A DNA stretch of 6,543 nucleotides from an uncultured Porphyromonadaceae bacterium (GCA_938027385.1 CALJBF010000167.1:1-6543); one strand, 5' to 3'. Positions 1 to 6,489 are shown, numbered from the stretch's first letter. Numbers and translations are program-made. The notes: generated by a model from the sequence alone, not told the origin.

Positions 1-1
1 A

Positions 2-799
2 TCGGGGAAAGACAAGGGACGTCTGACCCCCGAACAGCAGATTGCGGCAGAATTCACCCCGGCACCCGCATCAGGCTGGCGCACGGGGAAGGAATTCTAT
101 GTGACCTCAGACCGCGCCGGTCTTGTCTTGCGCGGCACCGGACCGCTTTCGCCCGGCGACATCATAACCTACGCCGGCAAGTCAGAGAGCCGCTCGGTGA
201 CCGGCACTACCGTCACCGACATGCGTTTCACACGCGCAGGCAACCGAGCCGACACGCTAGTGTGGCGCGCTCCGTCGGTCGAAACACCCGCGTTGCCGTT
301 CCTCGTCGACATGGATCTCATCGCCGCCATGCGCTCGGCTCTGGTGGGCAACCGCTACTACATACGCACCGCGCTGTGGTACACACCCGACGGGCATCTG
401 GTAAACGGACGCAAGTTCATACCGGTAGAGATTATCGACATACGCCCATACAGCGCCGATTTCCCGGCCATGGTGACATTCCGCACCGAAGACGGCGCGG
501 CCGAGGGGCATGTGATGATGTCAGAGAACAGGCCGAACGCCACGCGGACGTTCGACACCCTCTTCGCCGTCGATAATCCACGCCGACAGTTCCCCCAGAC
601 CACCGACGACAACTGGCGCGCCATACAGAACTCGCAGACACGCGAGGGGATGACGCGCGCCGAGGTACGCGCCGCACTCGGCGCACCGGCCAAGATTGAC
701 CGCGGCCAGAACCAGTCGGCCGCCTTCGAGCGCTGGACCTATACCGACGGCGTCACACTGATGTTCGTCGACGGCATCCTATCCAACGAAGTAATGTAA
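2..799 (+). CDS. Unrecognised protein, C-terminal part, with BamE/SmpA-like C-terminal segment (5' end outside window)
   Basis: The reading frame is open from the first bases of the window to a TAA at 797-799, giving at least 265 residues. A GTG at 101 could be taken as a start, but the frame upstream of it is open and protein-like, so I read this as the 3' part of a longer gene. I do not recognise the first 200 residues; they look like mixed beta-rich soluble protein (for example GTGPLSPGDIITYAG) without membrane segments. The last 60 residues (about 204-265) have the pattern of a BamE/SmpA/OmlA-type domain: an N-W-x-x-I start, G-M-T-R-A-E-V at 216-222, L-G-A-P, then W-T-Y and a final F-V-D-G-I-L. 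Such domains are common in envelope lipoproteins, so an envelope location is possible, but the N-terminus that would show a lipobox is missing. The gene is convergent with the next one, with only 20 bases between stops. Confidence 0.75.
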   Translation, partial: SGKDKGRLTPEQQIAAEFTPAPASGWRTGKEFYVTSDRAGLVLRGTGPLSPGDIITYAGKSESRSVTGTTVTDMRFTRAGNRADTLVWRAPSVETPALPFLVDMDLIAAMRSALVGNRYYIRTALWYTPDGHLVNGRKFIPVEIIDIRPYSADFPAMVTFRTEDGAAEGHVMMSENRPNATRTFDTLFAVDNPRRQFPQTTDDNWRAIQNSQTREGMTRAEVRAALGAPAKIDRGQNQSAAFERWTYTDGVTLMFVDGILSNEVM

Positions 800-819
800 T
801 CAGCCCCGGAATCTATTGC

Positions 820-1593
820 TCAGTCGGGAATCTCTATCTCAAGGCCGTCGAACGCAAGCCTTACATTTTCGGGCAACGTGGCCTCGACCTCGGCCTGCGG
901 CGGCATGTCGTGGCTCGCATGAGTCAGGTAGGCCACGCGCGGAGCGGCCTCGGCGATAATGTCGAGAGCCTCGGGCAACGACAGGTGCGACACATGCTCC
1001 TGTGGCCGCAAGGCGTTTATCACCAGCGTATCAACACCCTTTATGAGCCGGCGCGTGTCGTCGCCCACCTTCTTGGCATCGGTGATGTAAGCCAGGTTGC
1101 CGATGCGGAACCCCACTATCTCAAGCCGGTAATGATTCACATGCAGAGGCGTGACCGGCACACCGCAAACGTCGGCGGTGACACCGGGACGTATGTCATG
1201 AAACTCGAAATGCGGCACTCCCGGGTAACGCGGCTCCCGGAAAGCGTAGGGGATGCGTGCCCTGAGGTCGCGCTCTACGTCGGCCTGGCAGTATATCGGG
1301 AAGTCGCTGTCATGAAAACAGTAAGGGCGCAGGTCGTCGATTCCTCCCACGTGGTCATAATGCTGATGAGTGACCAGCAGTGCCGACAGCGCCGTTTCTT
1401 TCGGCAGACGCAGCATCTGGTGGTAAAAGTCGGGGCCGCAGTCAATGAGCAGGTTAACGCCGCCGGCGCACATCACGAGCGCCGAGGTGCGCATGCGCTT
1501 GTCGCACGGGTCGGTCGAGGTGCATGTGCGGCATCCGCATCTTAGCTGAGGCACGCCTGTGGATGTGCCGGTGCCGAGAAATATCAGTTTCAT
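820..1593 (-). CDS. PhnP-family metallo-beta-lactamase-fold hydrolase
   Basis: A 257-residue cytosolic metal-dependent hydrolase of the PhnP group. It opens with F-L-G-T-G-T-S-T-G-V-P, the family's N-terminal strand. The metal-binding motif H76-x-H78-x-D80-H81 is intact, with N153-H154, D172 and H225 as the probable remaining ligands. C19-x-C21-x-x-C24 together with H228 matches the extra structural zinc site known in E. coli PhnP. PhnP cleaves a cyclic ribosyl phosphate in the C-P lyase pathway, but no phn gene is visible here, so the substrate is probably another cyclic phosphodiester or ester; that is inference. I start at the ATG at 1593. An in-frame ATG at 1632 would add 13 residues before the family's first strand, and its first codons coincide with a promoter-like -7 box (1620-1627). 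It is divergent from the M13 peptidase gene. Confidence 0.88.
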   Translation of the reverse strand: MKLIFLGTGTSTGVPQLRCGCRTCTSTDPCDKRMRTSALVMCAGGVNLLIDCGPDFYHQMLRLPKETALSALLVTHQHYDHVGGIDDLRPYCFHDSDFPIYCQADVERDLRARIPYAFREPRYPGVPHFEFHDIRPGVTADVCGVPVTPLHVNHYRLEIVGFRIGNLAYITDAKKVGDDTRRLIKGVDTLVINALRPQEHVSHLSLPEALDIIAEAAPRVAYLTHASHDMPPQAEVEATLPENVRLAFDGLEIEIPD

Positions 1594-1619
1594 ATTATCA
1601 TTTTTCGCTGTAAACGATA

Positions 1620-1627
1620 CAAATTTA
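1620..1627 (-). promoter_or_regulatory. Candidate -7 box for the PhnP-like gene
   Basis: On the minus strand this reads TAAATTTG, matching the Bacteroidetes TAnnTTTG -7 consensus. It would start transcription about 20-25 bases before the ATG at 1593. No TTTG -33 element is present at the usual 19-21 base spacing (one lies only 2 bases upstream of the box), so the call rests on the -7 match and position. Confidence 0.45.
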
Positions 1628-1644
1628 GCCAAAATAAAGGGGAT

Positions 1645-1679
1645 TTTGGAAAAGTATCTGAAAATTTTCTGTATCTTTG
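1645..1679 (+). promoter_or_regulatory. Candidate promoter for the M13 peptidase gene
   Basis: TATCTTTG at 1672-1679 fits the Bacteroidetes TAnnTTTG -7 consensus, and a TTTG at 1645-1648 could be the -33 element, although the 23-base gap is slightly longer than the usual 19-21. Transcription would begin near 1684-1688, giving a leader of about 110 bases before the ATG at 1795. The box faces away from the minus-strand box at 1620-1627, so the two genes have separate divergent promoters in one AT-rich gap. Confidence 0.55.
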
Positions 1680-1680
1680 C

Positions 1681-1766
1681 GCGTTAAGAGGGCATTTGAT
1701 AACGCCCTCGCGCAGTTCGCATGCATTGCTGAAATCATTCATTATCCAGGCACCCCGCGCGGGTGC
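1681..1766 (+). other. Structured leader of the M13 peptidase gene (three possible short hairpins)
   Basis: Three 6-bp inverted repeats lie in the leader. GCGTTA (1681-1686) pairs with TAACGC (1700-1705). GAGGGC (1688-1693) pairs with GCCCTC (1704-1709). GCACCC (1750-1755) pairs with GGGTGC (1761-1766) around a CGCGC loop. The first two cannot form together because their right arms share bases 1704-1705. If transcription starts near 1685, only the second would be complete and it would sit at the mRNA's 5' end. A role in mRNA stability or translation is possible but unproven; short stems like these also arise by chance. Confidence 0.35.
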
Positions 1767-1794
1767 AGGCACTCATCAATACATACATGACAAT

Positions 1795-3837
1795 ATGAAT
1801 ATGTTTAAGCTGATGATGTCGGCCGCACTGCTCTCCGGAGCACTCTCGCTGTCGGCAACCGAACATCTGAAAAGCGTGAATCCGGCCTACATCGACCAGA
1901 CGGTCGCTCCGGGCGAGGACTTCTACCGCCACGTCAACAACGGATGGATGAAAGCACATCCGCTCACACCCGAACATGCCCGCTACGGCGTGTTCAACAT
2001 TCTCGCTGACTCGGCCGAAAAGCATGTGCAGGACATCGTGCTGAACCTCGGCTCGACAAACCCCGCCAAAGGCACCAACGCCTTCAAGATCTGGACCCTC
2101 TACTCGCAGGGCATGGACTCGGTGCGCCGCAACGCCGAGGGTATCAAGCCTATCGTGGCCGACCTCAAGAAAATCGAGGAAACTCCCCACGAAGGGATGG
2201 AAGACCTCTTCATGTGGATGCACGGCAACTACTCGTCGCCTTTCTTCAGCGCAGGCCCCATGGAAGACATGGCCGACTCGAAAGTCTACGCCATGTATGT
2301 CTCGGGCGGATCAATCGGCATGGGCGACCGTGACTACTACCTGCTCAACGACAAAGACAACAAGCGCATCCGCGAGGCTTACCAGAAACTCATCGTGAAC
2401 CAGATGCAGAACGCCGGCTACTCGAAAAAAGACGCCAACCGCATCATGAAGAACGTGATGAAGATCGAGACCGCTCTGGCCGACTCTACCTGGACACGCG
2501 AGGAAAGCCGCAACATCCCCGCCATGTACAACCCGCGCACTATCGGCCAGCTCAAGGAGATGTACCCCAACATCAACTGGGACAAGTTCTTCCCCGTGAC
2601 AATGGGCATCGCCACCCCCGAGAATGTAATCGTCACCGAGATCAACACCGTCAAGCAGGCCGACAACCTGATGAAGTCGCTCACCGACCGCGAGATCAAG
2701 GACTATTACCTCTGGAAATATGTGGCACAGGCCGCTCCATACCTCTCTGACAACTTCACCGACACTAACTTCGAGTTCTCGAAAGTAATGAGCGGCGTAG
2801 AGCAGCAGCGTCCGCGCTGGAAACGCGCCCTCGGCGTGCCCGACGGCTACATGGGCGAGGCTATCGGCCAGCTCTATGTGGAGAAGTATTTCCCCGAGGC
2901 ATCGAAAGCCAAGATGCTTGAGCTCGTGAACAACCTCAAGCACGCCCTAGGCAAGCACATCATCAACCTCCCCTGGATGTCTGACGACACCAAGGTGCGC
3001 GCCCTCGACAAGCTCTCGCACTTCACCGTGAAGATCGGCTATCCCGACAAGTGGAAAGACTACTCGGAGATGGAGATCGACCCGGCTCTCTCATACTACG
3101 AGAATGTGCACAACGCCGGCATGTGGCACCAGAAAGAGGAATACGCCAAATGGGGCAAACCCGTTGACCGCACCGAATGGGGCATGACTCCGCAGACCGT
3201 CAACGCATACTACAACCCGCTGGCAAACGAGATCGTGTTCCCCGCCGCCATTCTGCAGAACCCCTTCTTTGACCCCGAGGCAACAGACGCCGAGAACTAC
3301 GGCGGCATCGGCGTGGTCATCGGTCACGAGATGAGCCACGGTTTCGACGACCAGGGCTCGCAGTTCGACGCCAGCGGCAACATGACCAACTGGTGGGAAC
3401 CTGCCGACCAGCAGAACTTCGAGCAGCTCACCAAGAAACTGGCCGAGCAGTTCGACCAGGTTGAGATTCTCCCCGGTCTGATGGCAAACGGCTCGTACAC
3501 CCTCGGCGAGAACATCGGCGACCAGGGCGGCCTCCGTGTAAGCCACACAGCTTTCCTCGACTCACAGAAAGCCAAGGGCGTTGACATCAACGCCGACGAT
3601 GCCAAAATCGACGGTTTCACCCCCGAGCAGGCGTTCTATCTCAACTACGCCAACATCTGGGCCACCAACATGCGCGACGAAGAGAAACGCAACCTCACCA
3701 TCGGCGACGTACACTCGCTTGCCGAGAACCGCGTGAACGTGACTCTGCGCAACATCGCCCCCTTCCTGAAAGCTTTCGGCATCAAGCCGGGCGACAAACT
3801 CTACCGCGCCGAAGATGACCAGGTAGTAATCTGGTAA
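1795..3837 (+). CDS. pepO: Secreted M13-family (neprilysin/PepO-type) zinc endopeptidase
   Basis: A 680-residue zinc metalloendopeptidase of family M13, the usual size for bacterial PepO. Residues 1-21 form a Sec signal peptide (Met-Asn-Met-Phe-Lys, a hydrophobic stretch, then S-L-S-A) with no lipobox cysteine, so the mature enzyme should be periplasmic or secreted. The catalytic set is complete: H511-E512-M-S-H515, third ligand E572 in E-N-I-G-D576, substrate-binding N470-A-Y-Y, H640 and R646 at the spacing of neprilysin H711/R717, and the family's terminal Trp at 680. Residues about 30-400 are the variable N-terminal domain that caps the active site. M13 enzymes cleave peptides of limited size, so nutrient peptide processing or host peptide degradation are both plausible. 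I chose the ATG at 1795 because it gives a clean signal peptide; an in-frame TTG at 1696 would bury it behind 33 non-conserved residues, and the ATG at 1801 is an alternative. Codon use strongly favours C/G-ending codons, suggesting high expression. It is monocistronic and followed by a strong terminator. The symbol is by family resemblance. Confidence 0.95.
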   Translation: MNMFKLMMSAALLSGALSLSATEHLKSVNPAYIDQTVAPGEDFYRHVNNGWMKAHPLTPEHARYGVFNILADSAEKHVQDIVLNLGSTNPAKGTNAFKIWTLYSQGMDSVRRNAEGIKPIVADLKKIEETPHEGMEDLFMWMHGNYSSPFFSAGPMEDMADSKVYAMYVSGGSIGMGDRDYYLLNDKDNKRIREAYQKLIVNQMQNAGYSKKDANRIMKNVMKIETALADSTWTREESRNIPAMYNPRTIGQLKEMYPNINWDKFFPVTMGIATPENVIVTEINTVKQADNLMKSLTDREIKDYYLWKYVAQAAPYLSDNFTDTNFEFSKVMSGVEQQRPRWKRALGVPDGYMGEAIGQLYVEKYFPEASKAKMLELVNNLKHALGKHIINLPWMSDDTKVRALDKLSHFTVKIGYPDKWKDYSEMEIDPALSYYENVHNAGMWHQKEEYAKWGKPVDRTEWGMTPQTVNAYYNPLANEIVFPAAILQNPFFDPEATDAENYGGIGVVIGHEMSHGFDDQGSQFDASGNMTNWWEPADQQNFEQLTKKLAEQFDQVEILPGLMANGSYTLGENIGDQGGLRVSHTAFLDSQKAKGVDINADDAKIDGFTPEQAFYLNYANIWATNMRDEEKRNLTIGDVHSLAENRVNVTLRNIAPFLKAFGIKPGDKLYRAEDDQVVIW

Positions 3838-3851
3838 TCCGTACAGACCGT

Positions 3852-3917
3852 ATAAAGCATCAGCCCCCGCAACCAGTTTCTCCGGTTGCGGGGGCTGATG
3901 CTTTATGCAGTTTTTTT
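3852..3917 (+). terminator. Strong intrinsic terminator after the M13 peptidase gene
   Basis: A perfect 23-bp inverted repeat (3852-3874 with 3884-3906) with a GC-rich centre and a 9-base loop (AGTTTCTCC), followed after four bases by seven Ts at 3911-3917. It begins 14 bases after the peptidase stop. The T-run serves plus-strand transcripts only; for the converging minus-strand operon the hairpin can fold, but no U-tract follows it. The last Ts overlap the stop codon of the opposing DUF4492 gene. Confidence 0.9.
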
Positions 3918-4245
3918 ACCGTATGACGAGCGAATCGGGGGCATGAGCCGTTTCACTCACCGTATCAGTCGGCTGATTGCCGCGGTCGAGCAGCGAGGTT
4001 CTCACGGCCTCGGAGCGCTGGCTGTCGGTATCGTAGTCGCGCTTGAGCAGGTCGGGAAAGAAGAGCACCTTCACCACCGCGAAAAGCACGAAAAGTTTCA
4101 CGAGTATGATGGTCCACAGCTTGCGCCCGACGGTCATCTCCCTGAATCCGTCGCGGTAAAACATGAAAACCCTCACAGGCCACGGACGCCTGCGGCCGGT
4201 GCCGCGGGGCGTCTCGTCGGTGCGGGGGTTTTCGTGTGGTGTCAT
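3916..4245 (-). CDS. DUF4492-type small membrane protein
   Basis: A 109-residue protein whose core, residues 29-69, has the DUF4492 pattern: F-Y-x-D-G-F-R-x-M-T-x-G-x-x-L-W, a hydrophobic helix (about 44-63) containing V-K-L-F and V-K-V-L-F-F-P-D, then a basic end. The N-terminal 28 residues are rich in Arg/Pro and the C-terminal 40 are polar and probably disordered. From memory, DUF4492 proteins are usually about 70-80 residues and are often encoded beside cydAB (cytochrome bd oxidase), so a role linked to the respiratory oxidase has been supposed; the function is not known. Here the gene instead follows fabD by 37 bases on the same strand and is likely cotranscribed with it. A TTG at 4278, four bases after the fabD stop, is an alternative start that adds 11 residues; the ATG is preferred. 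The family call rests on motif memory. Confidence 0.8.
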   Translation of the reverse strand: MTPHENPRTDETPRGTGRRRPWPVRVFMFYRDGFREMTVGRKLWTIILVKLFVLFAVVKVLFFPDLLKRDYDTDSQRSEAVRTSLLDRGNQPTDTVSETAHAPDSLVIR

Positions 4246-4282
4246 CGTTACGTTGCGGATAAAAGCCGCGTCAGGCAACTTA

Positions 4283-5164
4283 TCAGTTGTGGCCGCTTAC
4301 AGCCACTTCCTTGGCAATTTTGCTCACCAGACCCTGGAGCACTTTGCCGGGGCCGAACTCGATGAACTCGGTAGCGCCGTCGGCAACCATGTTGCGCACG
4401 GTCTGGGTCCAGCGCACGGGGGCGGTGAGCTGGGCGATAAGGTTGGCCTTGATCTCGGCGGGGTCGGTGTGGGGCAGTGCGTCAACGTTCTGGTAAACGG
4501 GGCAGGAGGGCACATGCACTTCGGTGGCGGCGATGGCCTCGGCGAGCTCGGCGCGGGCAGGTTCCATGCAGGGCGAGTGGAACGCGCCGCCAACCTTCAG
4601 CGGAAGGGCACGCTTGGCACCGGCGGCCTTGGCTTTCTCGCAGGCCTCGGCGATGGCCTCTACCTCACCCGAGATAACGATCTGACCCGGGCAGTTGTAG
4701 TTTGCGCAGACAACCACGCCGTCGACAGAGGCGCAGATCTCCTCGACCTTCTCGTCGGGGAGTGCGATGATGGCTGCCATTGTAGAGGGTTTCATCTCGC
4801 AGGCTTTCTGCATGGCCTTGGCACGGGCGGCAACCAGGCGGAGACCATCCTCGAAACTCAGCGCGCCGGCGACTGTCAGCGCCGAGAACTCGCCCAGCGA
4901 GTGGCCGGCGGCCATGTCGGGCTTGAGTTCGTCGTTCATCAGCGACTTGGCCAGGATGACCGAGTGCAGGAACACGGCAGGCTGTGTGACGTTGGTCTGC
5001 TTCAGGTCATCTTCGGTGCCGTTGAACATCAGGTCGGTGATGCGGAAACCCAGAATCTCGTTGGCTTTCTCGAACAGTTCCTTGGCCTTGGGATCGTTGT
5101 CGTACAGATCCTTGCCCATCCCTACGAACTGGGCGCCCTGACCGGGGAAAACAAATGCTTTCAT
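4283..5164 (-). CDS. fabD: Malonyl-CoA:ACP transacylase (FabD)
   Basis: A 293-residue cytosolic enzyme that moves the malonyl group from CoA to acyl carrier protein, supplying the extender unit for type II fatty acid synthesis. It is full length for the family. The N-terminus reads M-K-A-F-V-F-P-G-Q-G-A-Q, with the oxyanion-hole Gln region at 9-12. The nucleophile is S89 in G-H-S-L-G (87-91), the malonate-binding Arg is R114, the catalytic His is H196 in A-F-H-S-P-x-M, and Q245 matches the conserved Gln of E. coli FabD. The C-terminal E-F-G-P-G-K-V-L (269-276) is also typical. The frame stays open upstream to 5665, but that stretch is antisense to the tat genes, and the ATG at 5164 gives the canonical N-terminus. 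No other fab gene is nearby, so it is separate from a fabHDG-type cluster. The DUF4492 gene follows it. Confidence 0.97.
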   Translation of the reverse strand: MKAFVFPGQGAQFVGMGKDLYDNDPKAKELFEKANEILGFRITDLMFNGTEDDLKQTNVTQPAVFLHSVILAKSLMNDELKPDMAAGHSLGEFSALTVAGALSFEDGLRLVAARAKAMQKACEMKPSTMAAIIALPDEKVEEICASVDGVVVCANYNCPGQIVISGEVEAIAEACEKAKAAGAKRALPLKVGGAFHSPCMEPARAELAEAIAATEVHVPSCPVYQNVDALPHTDPAEIKANLIAQLTAPVRWTQTVRNMVADGATEFIEFGPGKVLQGLVSKIAKEVAVSGHN

Positions 5165-5209
5165 ATCTTGAGTATACGTTAGTGTTTTAAAATTCTTGAA
5201 ATCCGGCCA

Positions 5210-5217
5210 CAAAGTTA
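5210..5217 (-). promoter_or_regulatory. Candidate -7 box for fabD
   Basis: The minus strand reads TAACTTTG, a full match to the Bacteroidetes TAnnTTTG -7 consensus, about 45 bases before the fabD ATG. No TTG-type -33 element is present at the usual spacing. The same octamer drives the opposite direction at 5260-5267. Confidence 0.55.
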
Positions 5218-5259
5218 CAAAAAATCCCCCACCCTGCCGCCTGATAGCCGAAAATACAC

Positions 5260-5267
5260 TAACTTTG
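5260..5267 (+). promoter_or_regulatory. Candidate -7 box for tatAC
   Basis: TAACTTTG on the plus strand matches the Bacteroidetes -7 consensus and lies 30 bases before the tatA ATG, predicting a leader of about 25 bases. The -33 region is poor. With the fabD box it forms a 10-bp inverted repeat (5208-5217 and 5260-5269) spaced by 42 bases. Confidence 0.55.
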
Positions 5268-5297
5268 TGATGAACCAACAAAATCACAGACAATACA

Positions 5298-5531
5298 ATG
5301 GCCTTTACAGCAACAATCATCCCCCTCTTTCTCGGCAACCTCCGTGGCTGGGAATGGATAATCATCATACTCGTGATCCTTCTGCTGTTCGGCGGCAAGA
5401 AGATACCCGAGCTGATGCGCGGCCTCGGCAAAGGTGTCCACTCTTTCAAGCAAGGACTGCAGGACGCCAAAGACGAAATAAACCGCCCCCTCAACAGCGA
5501 CTCTGACGACAACAAAGGCACCGGCAAGTGA
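5298..5531 (+). CDS. tatA: Twin-arginine translocase subunit TatA
   Basis: A 77-residue TatA/E-family protein, of normal length. It forms the oligomeric component that lets folded twin-arginine proteins cross the inner membrane. Residues 1-19 form a short periplasmic N-terminus and 20-31 a hydrophobic membrane helix (W-x-I-I-I-I-L-V-I-L-L-L). The hinge F31-G-G-K-K-I-P-E-L39 is diagnostic of the family. An amphipathic helix follows (about 39-58), then an acidic, polar tail. The N-terminal segment ahead of the helix is a little longer than in E. coli TatA. The ATG at 5298 is the only start that fits. No tatB is present in the window, so this TatA may serve both roles, as is known for minimal TatAC systems. 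The tatC start overlaps its stop codon. Confidence 0.94.
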   Translation: MAFTATIIPLFLGNLRGWEWIIIILVILLLFGGKKIPELMRGLGKGVHSFKQGLQDAKDEINRPLNSDSDDNKGTGK

Positions 5532-6340
5532 CACAGCCCATGGACAGCAGCATGACGTTCTGGCAACACCTCGACGCCCTGCGCTCGGTGATAATACGCA
5601 TGGCCCTGACGATTACCGTCGCCGGGGTCGTGATGTTCATAGCCATGCCCTGGATCTTCGACCATATCATACTGTGGCCATGCCGCGACGACTTTCCGCT
5701 CTACCGGCTGTTCGACATGTCGGCCGTGACCGGTGAACCGGCCGGCACACCATTCTCCGTGTCGCTGATCAACATCAATCTCGGCTCACAGCTGATGGTT
5801 CAGATGTCGACCTCGATGCATCTGGCGCTCGTGGTCACATTCCCCGTGCTGATAGTCATGCTCTGGTCATTCGTCAGCCCCGGCCTCTACCCGCGCGAAA
5901 AACGCCATGCACGGCGCGCATTCCTGTTCGCCACGACAATGTTTTATCTCGGCGTGGCCACGGCCTATATCATGGTATTTCCGATTACCCTGCGGTTCCT
6001 CTCGCAGTATCAGCTGTCGGGACTCATCACAAACACCATCACACTCGACTCGTATATCGACAACTTCATGACCATCACCCTGATCATGGGCATTGTCTTC
6101 GAACTGCCGATGCTGGCGTGGCTGCTGGGCAAAATCGGAATCCTCGACCGCAGTTTCTTCTCGCGCTACAGGCGCCACGCCATAGTGATACTGCTCGTGC
6201 TGGCGGCTCTCATCACCCCCACCGGCGACCCATTCTCGCTCTTCGTGGTCTTCGCTCCGCTTTACATGCTTTGGGAACTAAGCGCCTATCTCGTCCCCGC
6301 GGCGACAAAAAGCGACAGCAAAGCGCCAGTAACCGAGTAA
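5528..6340 (+). CDS. tatC: Twin-arginine translocase subunit TatC
   Basis: A 270-residue polytopic inner-membrane protein that recognises twin-arginine signal peptides and recruits TatA. It has the family's six-helix plan, with helices at about 22-44, 97-115, 131-151, 180-200, 217-230 and 236-254. The N-terminal T-F-W-x-H-L-x-x-L-R motif (10-19) is present. F115 and E124 in F-V-S-P-G-L-Y-P-R-E match E. coli F94 and E103 with the same spacing, F191-E192-L-P matches the conserved E170 region, and T-P-T-G-D-P (230-235) is the Bacteroidetes form of the loop before helix 6. Oddly, position 17 is Ala (codon GCC) where TatC normally has the signal-binding Glu (E. coli E15). The GTG at 5528 overlaps the tatA stop (GTGA), implying translational coupling; ATGs at 5540 and 5552 are possible alternatives. 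The first periplasmic loop is long, as in other Bacteroidetes. Confidence 0.95.
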   Translation: MTQPMDSSMTFWQHLDALRSVIIRMALTITVAGVVMFIAMPWIFDHIILWPCRDDFPLYRLFDMSAVTGEPAGTPFSVSLININLGSQLMVQMSTSMHLALVVTFPVLIVMLWSFVSPGLYPREKRHARRAFLFATTMFYLGVATAYIMVFPITLRFLSQYQLSGLITNTITLDSYIDNFMTITLIMGIVFELPMLAWLLGKIGILDRSFFSRYRRHAIVILLVLAALITPTGDPFSLFVVFAPLYMLWELSAYLVPAATKSDSKAPVTE

Positions 6341-6345
6341 AATCC

Positions 6346-6357
6346 GCAGATATCTGC
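6346..6357. repeat. 12-bp perfect palindrome downstream of tatC
   Basis: GCAGATATCTGC is a perfect palindrome starting 5 bases after the tatC stop. It has no loop and no following T-run, so it is a poor terminator. It could be a protein binding site or chance. Confidence 0.3.
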
Positions 6358-6405
6358 TCAAAAACATATTTCACGGCGAAAAAGTTGAAAAAAAACGCCT
6401 AAATA

Positions 6406-6436
6406 TTTGGAGGTACAAAAAAAAGCCGTAACTTTG
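6406..6436 (+). promoter_or_regulatory. Promoter for the gene starting at 6490
   Basis: TTTG at 6406-6409, a 19-base spacer, then TAACTTTG at 6429-6436: a full match to the Bacteroidetes primary-sigma promoter (-33 and -7 elements at the canonical spacing). It lies in an AT-rich gap. Transcription should start near 6442, giving a leader of about 48 bases that is A/T-rich. This is the best promoter in the window. Confidence 0.75.
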
Positions 6437-6489
6437 CATCGTTTTTGAAGCACAAAAAAATATTGTTTTATTATTTAATCTACACAAAG

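Noticed and set aside
800..819. Possible bidirectional terminator between the convergent first two genes
   Set aside because: Only a 4-bp CCCG/CGGG pairing is visible and there is no T-run on either strand.
910..1545. Plus-strand ORF of 211 codons opposite the PhnP-like gene
   Set aside because: It lies entirely antisense to a gene with complete catalytic motifs and has no protein-like pattern of its own.
1696..1794. In-frame N-terminal extension of the M13 peptidase from a TTG start
   Set aside because: It would place 33 non-conserved residues before a clear signal peptide, and it covers leader sequence just downstream of the predicted promoter.
3886..4365. Plus-strand ORF of 159 codons beginning inside the terminator stem
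   Set aside because: Its start lies in the hairpin that ends plus-strand transcription, and it is antisense to the DUF4492 gene and the end of fabD.
4163..5182. Long plus-strand ORF of 339 codons opposite fabD
   Set aside because: It is a Gly/His-rich shadow of the strongly biased fabD codons, with no recognisable motifs and no promoter.
5165..5665. Upstream extension of the fabD reading frame
   Set aside because: The extension is antisense to tatA and tatC, crosses the fabD promoter region, and the internal ATG at 5164 gives the exact family N-terminus.
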